The notes below the pieces were generated by a model. It searched no databases. It had not been told where the DNA came from and saw only the letters and a program-made list of their open reading frames with translations. A stretch of DNA of 46,154 nt from Candidatus Gugararchaeum adminiculabundum (GTDB lineage Archaea > Micrarchaeota > Micrarchaeia > Burarchaeales > Gugararchaeaceae): contig CABMDC010000002.1 in NCBI GenBank assembly GCA_902384795.1, positions 1 to 46,154 on the forward strand. The letters run 5' to 3'. Shown piece by piece: positions 39,863-46,154 of the stretch. Positions within the stretch are counted from its first letter, which is position 1. Each line of letters begins with the position of its first letter. Made by a program: the position numbers and the translations under genes.

Positions 39863-40771
39863 ATGGCACAGGAAAAATGTCCTGAATGCGGGAATACGAA
39901 GTTAATAAAGGACTTCGAGAAAGGCGAAATCGCCTGCAGTCAATGCGGCCTAGTGGTCGCTGAGAATATTGCCGACGAAGGGCCGGAATGGAGGGCTTTT
40001 GACTCCGAGCAAAGGGAGAAAAGAGCCCGTGGTGGTGCGCCAATCAGGTATATGAGGCCGAATAAGGGCCTGGTAACCGAGATTGACCAGTACAACCGCG
40101 ACATTCGGGGGGCGAGAATCTCCTCGAAGAAGCAGGCCCAACTTTACCGGATGAGGAAATGGCACAAGAGGGCATCCATTGCATCTTCAATGGAAAGAAA
40201 CCTGGCCATTGCCCTGAGCGAGCTTGATAGGATCGCATCCTACCTCGGACTAAGCGAGTCATTGAGGGAAAGCTGCGCGCTCCTTTACAGGAAATGCATA
40301 GAAAAAGGGCTTATTAGGGGAAGGCTGATCGAGTCGGTCGTATCTGCTTCCATCTACGCGACCTGCAGAATGCACGGGATCCCAAGGACTCTCGACGAAA
40401 TAAGCGCAATCGCAGGCATAGAAAAGAAGGAAATCGGAAGAGCCTACAGGTTCATTGCAAGAGAGCTTGACCTGGATGTTCCTCTGACCGACCCGAGCCA
40501 CTATGTGCCCAAGTTCGTTTCAGCGCTTAACCTGAGCGGAAAAGTCCAGGAAAGGGCGCTCCTGCTCCTGAAAAAAGCCCTGAAAAAGGGGCTTATCAGC
40601 GGAAGGGGCCCGACCGGGGTATCCGCGGCAGCGGTTTACATCGCATCAGCCACTGTGGGCGAAAGGCGCACGCAGAAGGAGGTTGCCGATGTCGCCGGTG
40701 TTACCGAGGTAACAATCAGGAACAGGTACCGCGAACTGAAAAAAGAGCTCGAACTTAAAGTAAATCTTTAG
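39863..40771 (+). CDS. tfb: Transcription initiation factor B (TFB)
   Basis: A 302-aa archaeal TFIIB homologue that recruits RNA polymerase to TBP-bound promoters. The zinc ribbon is C6/C9 with C25/C28. The B-reader/linker region ENIADEGPEWRAFDSEQREK and GGAPIRYM follow. Two cyclin folds occupy about residues 110-200 and 205-300, ending in the recognition helix KEVADVAGVTEVTIRNRYRE. I chose ATG 39863, with GGGGTG about 7 nt upstream; GTG 39854 adds three residues. Confidence 0.97.
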   Translation: MAQEKCPECGNTKLIKDFEKGEIACSQCGLVVAENIADEGPEWRAFDSEQREKRARGGAPIRYMRPNKGLVTEIDQYNRDIRGARISSKKQAQLYRMRKWHKRASIASSMERNLAIALSELDRIASYLGLSESLRESCALLYRKCIEKGLIRGRLIESVVSASIYATCRMHGIPRTLDEISAIAGIEKKEIGRAYRFIARELDLDVPLTDPSHYVPKFVSALNLSGKVQERALLLLKKALKKGLISGRGPTGVSAAAVYIASATVGERRTQKEVADVAGVTEVTIRNRYRELKKELELKVNL

Positions 40772-40779
40772 GCGGGCTT

Positions 40780-40820
40780 CCTTTATTTTTTCCTTTTATT
40801 TTTCTTTTTTCGATTCTTTT
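40780..40820 (+). terminator. Oligo-T terminator after TFB
   Basis: Several runs of five or six T (TTTATTTTTTCC, TTTTATTTTTC, TTTTTTCG) follow the TFB stop without an obligatory hairpin. This is the usual form of archaeal intrinsic terminators. Confidence 0.65.
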
Positions 40821-40834
40821 TCTAGTTTCTTTTC

Positions 40835-41764
40835 TTACGTAGTCAGTTTCTTTTTTCCCTTATCCTCAAGTTTAATGTCCTTGGATTTGACATTCTGCTC
40901 AAACACCTTGTCCACTTGCAATGTGTCAACCTTGATTTCATCCTTTACTTTCTTGCCAAACAGCCTCTTCAGCTTGTTCCTTTCCTTGACTTTCACAATT
41001 AGCACGCCATCCTTGTCCCTTCCCGCAACATAGCCCAGCATCTGCGGGCTTTCGGGCTTGAGAGTGAATGCAATAAACGCTTTCCTTTCCGCGACCTGCT
41101 TCCAGTGTTCCTCCTCCCTTGCATTCATTTCCCTTACCGGCCTCATCTCCTCCTCATGCCTCTTTTCGGCCCATTCGATTCTTTTTGCCTCATTCTTCGC
41201 CCGCTGCTCGGCATTGGGATTCACATAGAGCTCGTCCGCCTTTTTCGCACCTTTCCGTATCTGCTCAGGGATATCGCTTTCCTTCAGGTACGCCTTTGCA
41301 TTGAACCCGGTTTTCAATGGCTTGTACAGCTGTGTGTCCCTTTCAGCCAGCGTCATGGTGAACATGTTGTCCGGCTTGCAGTACTCCTGGAGTTTTTCCT
41401 TGCTTACCCAGCCGGAATTCTCCCACTTGAACGGGTTTGTATGGGTGATTTTCACTGCAAGAAATTTCCCCGGCTCAGGTGATTTCGGCCCTGCCTGGAG
41501 CACAAGTATCACATCATCAACAGCGCTTGTTTTCTTGTCGCTTTTTCCCTCATAGTAATCCGTTTTCCCAAGGAGCAGAAGGGTTGGCGCATAACCCTTT
41601 TTGGTGAACTCATCGCGCAATTGCAGGTAAACGGCAAGCTCGGCAAGGGGCACCTGGTTCGGGCTCATGCTTTCAAAGGACCTGTCAAACTGGCCGAGAT
41701 ATTTTTTTAGCAGTTCATCCTTTTTCACCGGCAATTCTTCCTTTTTCCTTTTCGCAGCAGCCAT
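40835..41764 (-). CDS. Uncharacterised charged protein
   Basis: A 309-aa soluble protein, Lys/Glu-rich, of unrecognised family. An N-terminal basic stretch (AAAKRKKEELPVKKDEL) precedes a mixed alpha/beta part (about residues 40-180). A strongly charged helix (about 200-235, many Arg/Glu) resembles a coiled coil, and a C-terminal beta-rich segment (LGYVAGRDKDGVLIVKVKER) may be a small barrel. I chose ATG 41764 because GGTGA lies about 5 nt upstream; GTG 41773 is alternative. A TATA-like box near 41792-41802 serves it. It is convergent with TFB. Confidence 0.65.
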   Translation of the reverse strand: MAAAKRKKEELPVKKDELLKKYLGQFDRSFESMSPNQVPLAELAVYLQLRDEFTKKGYAPTLLLLGKTDYYEGKSDKKTSAVDDVILVLQAGPKSPEPGKFLAVKITHTNPFKWENSGWVSKEKLQEYCKPDNMFTMTLAERDTQLYKPLKTGFNAKAYLKESDIPEQIRKGAKKADELYVNPNAEQRAKNEAKRIEWAEKRHEEEMRPVREMNAREEEHWKQVAERKAFIAFTLKPESPQMLGYVAGRDKDGVLIVKVKERNKLKRLFGKKVKDEIKVDTLQVDKVFEQNVKSKDIKLEDKGKKKLTT

Positions 41765-41859
41765 GGGCGTCACCGCAGCTATTTGGTTTTCAGAATATTT
41801 AAACCAGCACCCTTTGCGATTCTACCGAAAACTTCGCTGGCAGCAGCGTTACCATTACG

Positions 41860-42052
41860 GGCGCTGCCGCGCGATTTGCCCTCGGGGGCAAATGCGCCCA
41901 TTTGGCTCGCGAGCCAAATCGGGCCGTCAACTGGGCTGCGCGCCGTGGTGCTTGCTGCTTCGCGGCATCAAGCAGTCCGCCTTCGAGGGCGGACCTGCAC
42001 GCTTCGGGGCGTGCAGCCACTCGTTGGCGGCGCAGCCCGACGCGGCAGCGCC
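41860..42052. repeat. 193-bp nested palindromic element, contains copy 2 of the paired palindrome
   Basis: A perfect 12-bp outer inverted repeat (GGCGCTGCCGCG 41860-41871, CGCGGCAGCGCC 42041-42052) encloses five hairpins: 41874-41893 (ATTTGCCC/GGGCAAAT), 41900-41919 (fully self-complementary 20-mer), CTGCTT/AAGCAG 41955-41975, TCCGCC/GGCGGA 41976-41993, and CTGCACGC/GCGTGCAG 41995-42016. The last three sit inside a second stem, GGGCTGCGC 41933-41941 with GCGCAGCCC 42030-42038. The first two hairpins are the reverse-oriented twin of 18185-18232. It fills most of the 369-bp gap between divergent genes, has no protein-like frame, and may be a structured RNA or a mobile palindrome. Confidence 0.75.
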
Positions 42053-42112
42053 AATGTTGGCGGCATTGCTGCCTTTGTCGTTTTTTGCGAGCGCTTCGTT
42101 TCTGACTCACAC

Positions 42113-42126
42113 TTATTAATTTTAAG
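42113..42126 (+). promoter_or_regulatory. TATA-like box of the KH protein gene
   Basis: TTATTAATTTTAAG is centred about 24-26 nt before ATG 42143, which has no Shine-Dalgarno. This supports that start over the much longer open frame that runs back through the palindromic element. Confidence 0.5.
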
Positions 42127-42142
42127 AATCCAATATTCCCTG

Positions 42143-42697
42143 ATGATTTCCGTAAACATACCCGCCGAGCGCATCAGCGTGCTCCTTGGCCAGAACGGCG
42201 AAGTAAAGAAAATGATAGCAAAGCGCGGCAGGGTGAAAATCCACACAGAAGAAGACGGGGTAGTGGAGCTTAGCGGCGCATCCATCGACGAATGGGTTGC
42301 CAAGGACATAGTCACTGCCATTGGCCGGGGATTCAGCCCGCAAAAGGCGATCAAGCTCTTCTCAGACCTCTATTCATTGCGCGTCATCAATTTGCGCGAA
42401 TTCGGCAGCGACAACGACATCATCAGGATTTGCGGAAGGCTGATTGGTGAAAAGGGCAAGACCCGCAGAATCATTGAGGAAATGACCGGCTGCGAAATGA
42501 GCGTTTACACTCATACTGTTTCACTAATTGGTGAATTGGAAGGCCTCCACCTCGCCACAGAAGCGGTCTACAAAATAATCGAGGGATCCCCGCACGCAGT
42601 TGTCTACACTTTCCTGGAGCGCGGAAGAAGGAGGATGAAGATCGGCAACCTGGTCGCGCTCAAGGAATCCAGCCTTTCAGAGCCCGAGCGCGAGTAA
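42143..42697 (+). CDS. KH-domain RNA-binding protein, Pno1/Dim2-like
   Basis: A 184-aa protein with two KH domains: MISVNIPAERISVLLGQNGEVKKM (first, with a GQNG loop) and NDIIRICGRLIGEKGKTRRIIEEM (second, with a GEKG loop). The C-terminal GSPHAVVYTFLERGRRRMK block is typical of the universal archaeal homologue of Pno1/Dim2, which in eukaryotes acts in small-subunit rRNA processing. I chose ATG 42143 from the leaderless TATA spacing and from homology length; the upstream open frame is non-coding palindrome. Confidence 0.92.
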   Translation: MISVNIPAERISVLLGQNGEVKKMIAKRGRVKIHTEEDGVVELSGASIDEWVAKDIVTAIGRGFSPQKAIKLFSDLYSLRVINLREFGSDNDIIRICGRLIGEKGKTRRIIEEMTGCEMSVYTHTVSLIGELEGLHLATEAVYKIIEGSPHAVVYTFLERGRRRMKIGNLVALKESSLSEPERE

Positions 42698-42800
42698 AAA
42701 GCAGGCAAATCCAAACATTAATTAACTCGTTTAGAAAAATTCATCTCGCGACCAGAGGAAATTTCCACTAGGCTTCGTTACGCGAGCGTTAAGTGATTTG

Positions 42801-44663
42801 ATGGCAGACAAGAAATCCGAAAAGAAAACTCCAGTAAAATCAGCGCCAGCCTCGGCGCAGAAAACACTCGCGGATGTGCCAGAAATCCTGGAGAAGAACG
42901 CGCCATCCGCAAAGGAAGCAAAAGCGGCAAAAGAGGATGCAAAATCAATTCCCGCAGCCTCGCAGAAAACTTTGAGCGAAGTCCCTGAAATGAAAGAAAT
43001 GAGCGCGGCAGCCGCTGCGAAAAAAGAGCCGGTTCACGCTGACCGCATTTTCCAAAAATTCCAGGAGCACTCGGTTGCCGAGTTTTTCAAAAAGAACAGG
43101 CAGATGCTCGGGTTCTCTGGCAAGACCCGTTCGCTCACAACCATTGTCCATGAATACGTCTGCAATTCCCTGGACGCCTGCGAGGAAGCTGGCATCCTTC
43201 CAGACATCACCATTGAAATAAGGGAACTGAGCGAAGAGCACTACTCAGTGAAATCCATTGACAACGGGCCTGGAATTCCAAAAAAACACATTGGCAAGGC
43301 GCTGGGAATGATGCTCGCAGGCACAAAATTCAACCGCTATTGCCAGCAAAGGGGACAGCAGGGAATCGGCGCCACAGGAGTGACCATGTTCGCGCAATTA
43401 ACTACTGGAAAGCCCATTCATTTCAAAACTGGCACAGGCAAGGGGCAGATTTACACCGGAGAGCTTTCCATTGATGTGCGCTCCAACAATCCTCTAATTA
43501 CAAATGACATTGAATTCAGCGGGGAATTCCGCGGGCTTGAAGTGGAGGCGGAGTTCGCTGAAGTGAAATATGACAAGTCCAGCTACGGAGTTTCTGAATA
43601 TTTGAAAAGAACTGCGCTTGCAAACCCGCACGCGCAAATCACATTCATCGCTCCTGATGCAGAATCGGTCACCTTCCAGCGCTCGGTAATGGAAGTTCCG
43701 AAAAAGCCGCAGGAAGTCCTTCCTCATCCATTGGGAATTCAAACAGGAGATTTGGTTGAATTCGCGCACCATTCAGACCAGCGAAAAATCACTTCCTTTT
43801 TACAGGCAGCTTTCACCCGCGTTTCCCCTGCAAAAATCGACGAGCTCCGCCTCCTAGTCGGAGTTGATTTAGACAAAAATCCGCAGGAAATGACCTGGCC
43901 AGAAGCAGAGGAATTGGTAAAGGCATTCCAAAAAGTGAAATGGATTTCACCTGCCACCGATTCAATAATCCCAATCGGCAAGGCGCAAATCGAAGCGAGT
44001 TTGAAAAACATTCTTGAGCCTGAATTTTTCGCAGTAACCGAAAGAAAGCCAAAACTCTACCGGGGCGGAATTCCATTCGTGGTTGAAGCGGCCATTGCCT
44101 ATGGCGGCGGCTCAGGCAAGCGCATTGGCGACGGAGTGCAGGGCGACATTGTGAGATACGCAAACCGCGCGCCGCTTCTATTTGATGCAGGCGGTTGCGG
44201 CATTACCGAGGCAGTGAAATCCATTGAATGGCGCAGGTATGACATGAAAAATTTCGACGAAATGCCGGTCACGATTTTCGTCAATTTCGTAAGCGTCTAT
44301 GTTCCCTATACCGGCGCGGGCAAGCAGGCCATTTCCAATGAAGAGGACGTGGTCATTGAAATCAAGAATGCGGTAATGGAAGTCGCGCGCCTTGCCCAGC
44401 GTTACATTCACGGAGTTTTCCGCAACAAGGACAAGGCCACCAGAAGGCAGGCAATCATGCGCTATGTCACTCAACTGGCAAAAGATTTGCCAGAGCTCGC
44501 GGAAGAAGGAAAGTCAAAGCAGCTGGAGGAGAAGCTCATTAAGCTCATTGAGGAGAAATACCAGGTGGACGATGCGCTTGATGAGGAAGAGAATGGCACT
44601 AGCGATGACAAGGGAAACGAAAAAGATGATGATGAAGGCAAAGAGGAGAAAGAGGAAGAATAA
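42801..44663 (+). CDS. top6B: DNA topoisomerase VI subunit B
   Basis: A 620-aa ATPase subunit of the type IIB topoisomerase. GHKL motifs are HEYVCNSLDACEEAG, DNGPGIP and the ATP-lid GQQGIGATG. The H2TH and transducer regions follow, with a switch-lysine-containing block in the transducer. Typical archaeal proteins are about 530-550 aa; this one has an extra Lys/Ala-rich N-terminal extension of about 85 residues containing two copies of QKTLx(D/E)VPE (residues 20-28 and 55-63), and an Asp/Glu-rich C-terminal tail. I chose ATG 42801, just after AGTGAT; TTG 42798 is alternative. top6A follows after 12 nt. Confidence 0.96.
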   Translation: MADKKSEKKTPVKSAPASAQKTLADVPEILEKNAPSAKEAKAAKEDAKSIPAASQKTLSEVPEMKEMSAAAAAKKEPVHADRIFQKFQEHSVAEFFKKNRQMLGFSGKTRSLTTIVHEYVCNSLDACEEAGILPDITIEIRELSEEHYSVKSIDNGPGIPKKHIGKALGMMLAGTKFNRYCQQRGQQGIGATGVTMFAQLTTGKPIHFKTGTGKGQIYTGELSIDVRSNNPLITNDIEFSGEFRGLEVEAEFAEVKYDKSSYGVSEYLKRTALANPHAQITFIAPDAESVTFQRSVMEVPKKPQEVLPHPLGIQTGDLVEFAHHSDQRKITSFLQAAFTRVSPAKIDELRLLVGVDLDKNPQEMTWPEAEELVKAFQKVKWISPATDSIIPIGKAQIEASLKNILEPEFFAVTERKPKLYRGGIPFVVEAAIAYGGGSGKRIGDGVQGDIVRYANRAPLLFDAGGCGITEAVKSIEWRRYDMKNFDEMPVTIFVNFVSVYVPYTGAGKQAISNEEDVVIEIKNAVMEVARLAQRYIHGVFRNKDKATRRQAIMRYVTQLAKDLPELAEEGKSKQLEEKLIKLIEEKYQVDDALDEEENGTSDDKGNEKDDDEGKEEKEEE

Positions 44664-44675
44664 GAAGTGATTTTC

Positions 44676-45803
44676 ATGGCAGAAAAGAAAGAGAAAACAA
44701 AAATAGACTCCAGCGCTGAAATAGCCGACAAGCTGACCAACCTGGGAGAGGCAATGATTAAGGAGATTAATGCAAACCAGTCTCCCAGTTTCGAAACCCG
44801 CCTAAGGGGCAGGGGAAACGTAATTTACGACGAGGCAATCGGCTGCCTAAGGCTCGGTGAAAAGAACGAGACGCGCACTTTTGTGAACGTCGGGCAGGCG
44901 AAGAAATTCATGCAGACAGTGGCAGTTGCGAACAAGTGCAAGAAATTTTTGAAAGAGGGTGCGCACACATCAATCAGGGGTTTATTTTACCAACTAAAAT
45001 TCTCTTTGGGCGAAGATTTGGATGAGGAGCTTTTCTCAGAACAATCCGAATCAAACCCACTGATTGAAGACTTGGAAGTCACTCTTGACGTAAAGCGTGA
45101 AGACCTCAATTTGAACACAGACAGAAAAGGAGTGGTTGCAGGCCCCATGACTTTAAAGGACAAATTCGGAGGGGGAGAGGTTGAGATTGACTGCACAAAA
45201 CAAGGAAGAAGCGGCTGGATGATTCCCAGTGATGTGGACAATGGAATGGAATTCAAATCGGTTGATGCCGACTATGTGCTGGTAGTTGAAAAGGACGCCA
45301 TTTGGCAAAGGCTGAATGAAGAAAGATACTGGGAAAAGGAAAATTGCATTTTGATTACTCCAAAAGGGCAGGCGAGCAGAGGCTGTAGGAGATTAATTCG
45401 AAGGCTGGCAAACAAAAAACTTCCAATAATCACTTTCTGCGATTGCGATGCCTGGGGCTGGTACATCTACTGGGCAATCAAAACAGGCTCCATGAATCTT
45501 GCGTATTTAGCTAACGATATTTCAACTCCAGAAGCGCGCTTTGTTGGCGTGACCATGAGCGACATCAAAAAATACGATTTCCTTGAGAAATTGACGATTA
45601 AGGCAAAGGACATTGATGTGAAGCGCGCGCAGGAGATGCTTGATTACCCCTGGATCAGCAGGCACAAGGACTGGACCAGGGAGCTGAAAATGGTGCTTGA
45701 CACCAAGAAGAAGATTGAGCAGGACGCGCTGCAGGGGCCGAGGCTGTCATTCGTTGGCGAATACCTGCGCGAGAAGATTGGGAAAAAGGAATTTTTGAGC
45801 TAA
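44676..45803 (+). CDS. top6A: DNA topoisomerase VI subunit A
   Basis: A 375-aa DNA-cleaving subunit, homologous to Spo11. The catalytic tyrosine is Y105 in SIRGLFYQLKF. The Toprim acidic residues are in VLVVEKDAIW and in FCDCDAWGWYIYW. Length is normal. I chose ATG 44676 with GTGAT 4 nt upstream; GTG 44667 would add three residues. Together with subunit B it makes an ATP-dependent type IIB enzyme that relaxes supercoils and decatenates, alongside the gyrase encoded about 16 kb away. Confidence 0.96.
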   Translation: MAEKKEKTKIDSSAEIADKLTNLGEAMIKEINANQSPSFETRLRGRGNVIYDEAIGCLRLGEKNETRTFVNVGQAKKFMQTVAVANKCKKFLKEGAHTSIRGLFYQLKFSLGEDLDEELFSEQSESNPLIEDLEVTLDVKREDLNLNTDRKGVVAGPMTLKDKFGGGEVEIDCTKQGRSGWMIPSDVDNGMEFKSVDADYVLVVEKDAIWQRLNEERYWEKENCILITPKGQASRGCRRLIRRLANKKLPIITFCDCDAWGWYIYWAIKTGSMNLAYLANDISTPEARFVGVTMSDIKKYDFLEKLTIKAKDIDVKRAQEMLDYPWISRHKDWTRELKMVLDTKKKIEQDALQGPRLSFVGEYLREKIGKKEFLS

Positions 45804-45820
45804 TTTTCTCGGTTTTTTTA
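45804..45820. terminator. T-rich end between convergent genes
   Basis: TTTTCTCGGTTTTTTT follows the top6A stop directly and runs to the stop of the convergent gene. It is suited to an archaeal oligo-T terminator for top6A. Confidence 0.5.
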
Positions 45821-46154
45821 CGATGGAGTATAGGAAACCACGTCTATGCCGCGTTCCCTCAGCGTATTGCGGTTTACTCTCCGTTTTTCAGAATACCAAA
45901 CATTTTCTTTCCAATTAAGTTTAATTCCATCCAAAATAGGCTGCCTGTCGTTTACTATCACCGCCTTGCGCAATCCTGAAATTATATATGTGTGTAGAAC
46001 GCTAAGGCCTGTGGCAGAAACTAGCGTGACCATATTCTGGTCATCTAACCTAATCGGCTCGCGCAAATCAACATCTATGCATATCCTGTATTCGACTTTA
46101 ACACCATTCTCTAACTTGACTCTGCTGAATGGGAGAAACTCGCGGTTCAATCCG
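45818..46154 (-). CDS. Hypothetical protein, N-terminus beyond the window
   Basis: At least 110 codons are visible. The frame stays open to the window edge, so the true start is probably outside; a TTG at 46150 is the only in-window candidate near the edge. The visible part is a mixed alpha/beta protein (VEYRICIDVDLREPIRLD, VTLVSATGLSVLHTYIISGL, KAVIVNDRQPILDGI) ending in a basic segment. I do not recognise the family. It is convergent with top6A with 14 nt between stops. Confidence 0.6.
   Translation of the reverse strand, partial: GLNREFLPFSRVKLENGVKVEYRICIDVDLREPIRLDDQNMVTLVSATGLSVLHTYIISGLRKAVIVNDRQPILDGIKLNWKENVWYSEKRRVNRNTLRERGIDVVSYTPS

Noticed and set aside
41783-42142. 120-codon N-terminal extension of the KH protein
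   Set aside because: It is a translation of the palindromic element, shows no protein-like pattern, and the TATA-like box at leaderless distance marks ATG 42143 as the start.

Overview
The window is archaeal. It carries a TFIIB-type transcription factor, both subunits of topoisomerase VI, a Hef-type helicase, a UbiA-type ether-lipid prenyltransferase, an inositol-phosphate/archaetidylinositol lipid pair, a universal archaeal KH protein and pilin-like secreted proteins. It also carries complete bacterial-type gyrase genes. Compact genes, overlapping starts and many uncharacterised proteins suggest a DPANN-type archaeon with fairly complete biosynthesis, perhaps a Diapherotrites-like lineage; that placement is inference and is not proven by the sequence. 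No rRNA, CRISPR array or insertion sequence was seen.

Layout. 1-6200: a truncated unknown minus-strand gene, an OMPDC-OPRT fusion for UMP synthesis, a PH-domain membrane protein, a four-zinc-site protein, a PadR regulator, and divergently ino1 plus a CDP-alcohol transferase (inositol phospholipid headgroup). 6287-9117: a large VIT/vWA surface protein with a cytoplasmic winged helix. 9117-17000: two unknown genes sharing a HicA-like C-terminal domain, a nuclease-less Hef-like helicase, a Ca2+/Mn2+ P-type ATPase and NAD synthetase. 17030-20000: an AIM24-family pair, a palindromic element, tRNA-Leu(UAG), a candidate small RNA, an orphan protein with an internal duplication, and a RelE-type toxin-antitoxin pair. 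20097-28819: a secreted subtilase-like lipoprotein, a membrane protein, purB, and gyrB-gyrA behind a Z-DNA-prone tract. 28829-31513: pilin-like secreted proteins. 31572-34398: a four-gene minus operon (phosphoribosyltransferase, stand-alone LarC C-terminal domain, aguB, aguA) for agmatine-to-putrescine conversion. 34438-37345: an ECF S-component-like protein, UbiA prenyltransferase and a lytic-transglycosylase-fold protein. 37520-39668: purC, an AT-rich insertion gene and purE. 39863 to the end: TFB, an unknown protein, a 193-bp nested palindromic element, a KH protein, topoisomerase VI B-A and a partial unknown gene.

Expression logic. Many first-in-transcript genes have a TATA-like box centred about 24-28 nt before the start codon and no Shine-Dalgarno, which is the signature of leaderless transcripts. 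Most operon-internal genes instead carry GGTGA/GTGAT-type ribosome sites. I used this contrast to choose start codons, and several proteins are therefore shorter than their longest open frame.

The most unusual items are the VIT-vWA-winged-helix receptor-like protein, the HicA-like domain gene pair, the paired-palindrome element at two loci, the small-RNA-like locus near 18.5 kb, the stand-alone LarC2 gene in a polyamine operon, and the murein-transglycosylase-like protein.
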